8,019 nucleotides of DNA from Gemmatimonadota bacterium (lineage in GTDB: Bacteria; Gemmatimonadota; Gemmatimonadetes; Longimicrobiales; Longimicrobiaceae): assembly GCA_019348475.1 (NCBI GenBank), contig JAHWJJ010000198.1:1-8019 (forward strand), written 5' to 3'. How positions within the stretch are numbered: position 1 is the first letter of the stretch; every line of letters begins with the position of its first letter. The notes under the pieces were generated by a model. The model saw nothing but the letters and a program-made list of their open reading frames with translations, was not told the DNA's origin and ran no database searches. The position numbers and the translations under genes are program-made. Positions 5,876 to 8,019 of this stretch are shown piece after piece.

Positions 5876-7693
5876 TCACCCCGCCGGCGACACCGCCCGC
5901 AGCCGCCGCCCGTCTTCCAGCGCCGACTCTCCGCCGCCCAGCAGCTGCCGGTACGTCTCGCAGTCGCGCAGCAGCTCGGCGTGGGTGCCGGAGGCGGTGA
6001 CGTGGCCGGCTTCCATGACGATGATCTGGTCGGCGAGCGCGGCCGTCTGCACGCGATGGGTGACGAAGACCACCGTCTTTCCCTCCATTCGCCCGAACAG
6101 GTCGCGCAGGATCTCCGACTCGGTGGCCATGTCGATGTTTGACGTGGCCTCGTCCAGCAGCAGGATGGGCGCGTTGCGGATGAAGGCGCGGGCCAGCGCC
6201 AGCCGCTGCCGCTGTCCGCCGGAGAGGGTGGATCCCCACTCGCCCACGGGGGTGTCGTAGCCCTCGGGCAGGTCCTTGATCAGCTCCTCCAGCCGGCACA
6301 GGCGCACGGCGTCGTCCACCTCGGCGCGGGTGGGGTTCTCCGCGCCCATGGTGAGGTTGTCCCAGATGGTGCCCTGCATCAGGGCGAACTCCTGCCAGAC
6401 GACGGAGATCTGCCGGCGCAGGTCCGGAAGGCTGATGGAGGTGGCGGGAATGCCGTCGAAGAACACCTGCCCCTGCACGGGGTCTTCCATCCGCGTGACC
6501 AGGCGCAGCAGCGAGCTCTTCCCCACGCCGCTGTGCCCCACCACGGAGGTGATCATCCCCCGTGGAAAGTGCAGGTTCACCCCGCGGATGACCAGCTTTT
6601 CCGGGGTGTAGCCAAAGGACAGGTCGCGCATGCGGATGTCGCCCTCCAGCACGGTGCGGATGGGCGGCACGGGCTCGTACGCCTGCGCCGGATCCTGCTC
6701 GGTGGGGGCGTCGAGGTACTCGAACATGCGCCCCAGGTTCACCGCCGACTGCTGAAAGTCGCTGAACAGGGTGGTGATCTGCGCCAGCGGGTTGTACAGG
6801 TAGCCGATGTACGCGCTGAACGCGATGTAGTCGCCCAGCGTCATCTCGCCCGCCAGCAGCAGGCGCCACGCGTACCAGGTGTACAGCGCCGTCCCCGCCG
6901 CGCGGATGATGCCGTTCATCCCGTTGAAGATCTGCCCGTATCCGCCCGCCTTGAGCTGCACGTTGAGCGCCGCGCGCATCTGGGCGCTGGCGCGGTCGTA
7001 CACGTGGTGCTCGCGGGCCAGCGTCTTGAGCGAGCGGATGTGGCTGAGCACCTCCACCTGGAACGCGCCCAGATCGGCGTACGCCTCGGCGCTGCGCTTC
7101 CAGTACTTGCGCAGGATGCGCGCGGAGATCGTCGTGAGCACCACCGTCAGCGGCACGGTGATCAGCGCGACGATGGCCAGCTTCCACTGCAGCAGGAAGA
7201 GGAAGGGGGGGACCAGGAAGAGGTACGCGCCGTTCACGAACAGCGTTTCGAACACCTTGCTGACGCTCTGCAGCGAGCTACGGACGTCGCCGAAGCGGCT
7301 CATGATCTCGCCCACGCGGTGCTCGTCGAAGAACCGGGAGCGCAGGTGCTGCAGGTGGTTGAAGAACAGGAGGCCGGTGGCGTTGCTGAGGTGCGCGGTG
7401 GTGTAGGTGGTAAAGTAGCCGCGGATGCCGCCCATGACGGCCGTGGCCACGGCGAACGCGAACATCCCGCCCACCAGCACGTGCATGAGCGTGAGGTTGC
7501 GGGTGGGGTAGACCTCGTCGATCAGCAGCTTGGAAAGGTACGGCGTGGCCATGCCGAACAGCCCCAGCACCAGCCCCAGGAGCATCCCCTTGGCCAGGGG
7601 GCCCCAGTAGGGACGGATCACCCGCAGCAGCCGCATGAACTGCTGGAACGCTTCGCGAAGCGGCGGGATCTCTGCGGGGGTGGGTGGGGGCAT
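5876..7693 (-). CDS. ABC exporter, fused membrane and ATPase domains, no C39 peptidase
   Basis: The 605-aa half-transporter should dimerise in the inner membrane and use ATP to export a peptide, protein or hydrophobic substrate. Six hydrophobic segments can be placed at about 35-57, 70-92, 150-168, 171-190, 258-280 and 289-311. The nucleotide-binding domain (about 350-585) has Walker A GHSGVGKS (386-393), Q-loop Q434, signature LSGGQ (490-494), Walker B ILLLDE (510-515) with catalytic E515, and switch H546. The N-terminus has only about 30 residues before the first membrane segment, so there is no C39 bacteriocin-processing peptidase. Family fit is HlyB/MsbA-like. The ATG at 7693 lacks a clear Shine-Dalgarno sequence. 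It is the first gene of a likely operon with the HlyD adaptor and S8 peptidase; pairing with HlyD points to type-I-like secretion rather than lipid flipping. Confidence 0.94.
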   Translation of the reverse strand: MPPPTPAEIPPLREAFQQFMRLLRVIRPYWGPLAKGMLLGLVLGLFGMATPYLSKLLIDEVYPTRNLTLMHVLVGGMFAFAVATAVMGGIRGYFTTYTTAHLSNATGLLFFNHLQHLRSRFFDEHRVGEIMSRFGDVRSSLQSVSKVFETLFVNGAYLFLVPPFLFLLQWKLAIVALITVPLTVVLTTISARILRKYWKRSAEAYADLGAFQVEVLSHIRSLKTLAREHHVYDRASAQMRAALNVQLKAGGYGQIFNGMNGIIRAAGTALYTWYAWRLLLAGEMTLGDYIAFSAYIGYLYNPLAQITTLFSDFQQSAVNLGRMFEYLDAPTEQDPAQAYEPVPPIRTVLEGDIRMRDLSFGYTPEKLVIRGVNLHFPRGMITSVVGHSGVGKSSLLRLVTRMEDPVQGQVFFDGIPATSISLPDLRRQISVVWQEFALMQGTIWDNLTMGAENPTRAEVDDAVRLCRLEELIKDLPEGYDTPVGEWGSTLSGGQRQRLALARAFIRNAPILLLDEATSNIDMATESEILRDLFGRMEGKTVVFVTHRVQTAALADQIIVMEAGHVTASGTHAELLRDCETYRQLLGGGESALEDGRRLRAVSPAG

Positions 7694-7722
7694 GGACCGT
7701 TTGGAACCGCCTGGAAGCCGGG

Positions 7723-7742
7723 CCGCGGACGCCCGTCCGCGG
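7723..7742 (-). promoter_or_regulatory. GC hairpin in the ABC exporter leader
   Basis: CCGCGGAC (7723-7730) is the exact complement of GTCCGCGG (7735-7742) around GCCC. The closest base of the stem is about 30 bp upstream of the exporter ATG, so it could fold in the leader RNA or act as a binding site. Its right arm is part of the 11-nt match CCGTCCGCGGA (7733-7743) to the palindrome upstream of the HTH gene. Confidence 0.4.
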
Positions 7743-7945
7743 ATCTCGTGGTGGATGGTGGCGAGGGCGCGCCGCGGAGCCCGCCGCGTTCAACCGCCTT
7801 TTACGCCAGCCCGTAAAGATAACCGCCGCACCGCCTTCCGCATACCCTCGCGCGAGGCCCTGAATGGAAGAGCGTGACGCGCGGGCAGCCCTTTCAGCAG
7901 CATCGTCGGCGCCGTGCCGCGCCCCCTCCGCTCGCTCAGGCTCGC

Positions 7946-7973
7946 ACCTCCCCCAAAAAACCCGGGGGGAGGT
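7946..7973. repeat. Stem-loop ACCTCCCCC / GGGGGAGGT
   Basis: ACCTCCCCC (7946-7954) pairs with GGGGGAGGT (7965-7973) around a ten-base loop AAAAAACCCG. This nine-pair stem with an A-run resembles short intergenic hairpin repeats seen in GC-rich bacteria. It might act as a terminator for a gene outside the window, but the T-run lies in the loop on the leftward strand, not after the stem. Confidence 0.6.
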
Positions 7974-8019
7974 TGAACTGCGCTTTCATCCCACATGGTG
8001 CGCGCAGTGCCGGATGACT

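Larger units (their letters stand above)
7694..8019. other. Upstream region of the export operon, rich in palindromes
   Basis: No convincing gene is seen here. From the exporter start outward the region holds a GC hairpin (7723-7742), a TTTACG/CGTAAA stem (7800-7817), a 12-bp palindrome CCTCGCGCGAGG (7846-7857) and a strong stem with an A-rich loop (7946-7973). TTATCT (7822-7817 on the leftward strand) is -10-like but lacks a -35 partner. A 68-codon leftward frame (7996-7790) runs through these repeats and was not accepted as a gene. The operon promoter should lie here or beyond the window end. Confidence 0.55.

Noticed and set aside
5871..7187. Leftward frame of 438 codons inside the ABC exporter, and rightward frames such as 6533-7816 and 4779-6260
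   Set aside because: Out-of-frame or antisense shadows with His/Arg/Gly-rich translations and no recognisable motif.

Overview
The window is a GC-rich (roughly two-thirds G+C), gene-dense bacterial segment with five protein-coding genes that I accept. The inner-membrane adaptor protein implies a diderm cell. The repeat style (8-bp tandem repeats, GC-rich hairpin repeats between genes, GAATTCATTC-type repeat ends) reminds me of Gemmatimonadota of the Longimicrobium kind. That is recall of sequence style, not a database match, so the taxonomy is tentative.

Layout. Positions 1-50 are six copies of an octanucleotide repeat that end just before an AAA+ ATPase gene (64-1245, +). The ATPase has a coiled-coil tail and a membrane segment at its extreme C-terminus. 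After a 292-bp gap with palindromes and a possible promoter comes a small helix-turn-helix protein with a very acidic tail (1538-1999, +). Its ribosome-binding site lies inside an 18-bp perfect palindrome, and a 20-bp hairpin closes the gene (2021-2064). The rest of the window reads leftward. A HAD-family phosphatase (2361-3053, -) is separated by a 670-bp repeat-rich gap (3054-3723) from a three-gene export cluster.

The export cluster, in transcription order, is an ABC exporter (7693-5876), a HlyD-type adaptor (5738-4536) and a subtilisin-like S8 peptidase (4539-3724). The last two overlap by ATGA and are probably translationally coupled. The exporter has no N-terminal C39 peptidase domain, and the S8 peptidase has neither signal peptide nor propeptide. 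A reasonable reading is a type-I-secretion-like machine in which a separate cytoplasmic serine protease trims or controls the cargo. No convincing cargo or precursor gene is visible in the window.

The non-coding DNA is unusually structured. It holds two different octanucleotide tandem repeats next to gene boundaries, a roughly 200-bp imperfect direct repeat, three hairpin elements that share one 15-nt core but have different matched arms, and an 11-nt motif found upstream of both the HTH gene and the exporter. These are the best leads for something undescribed. The proteins themselves belong to known superfamilies.
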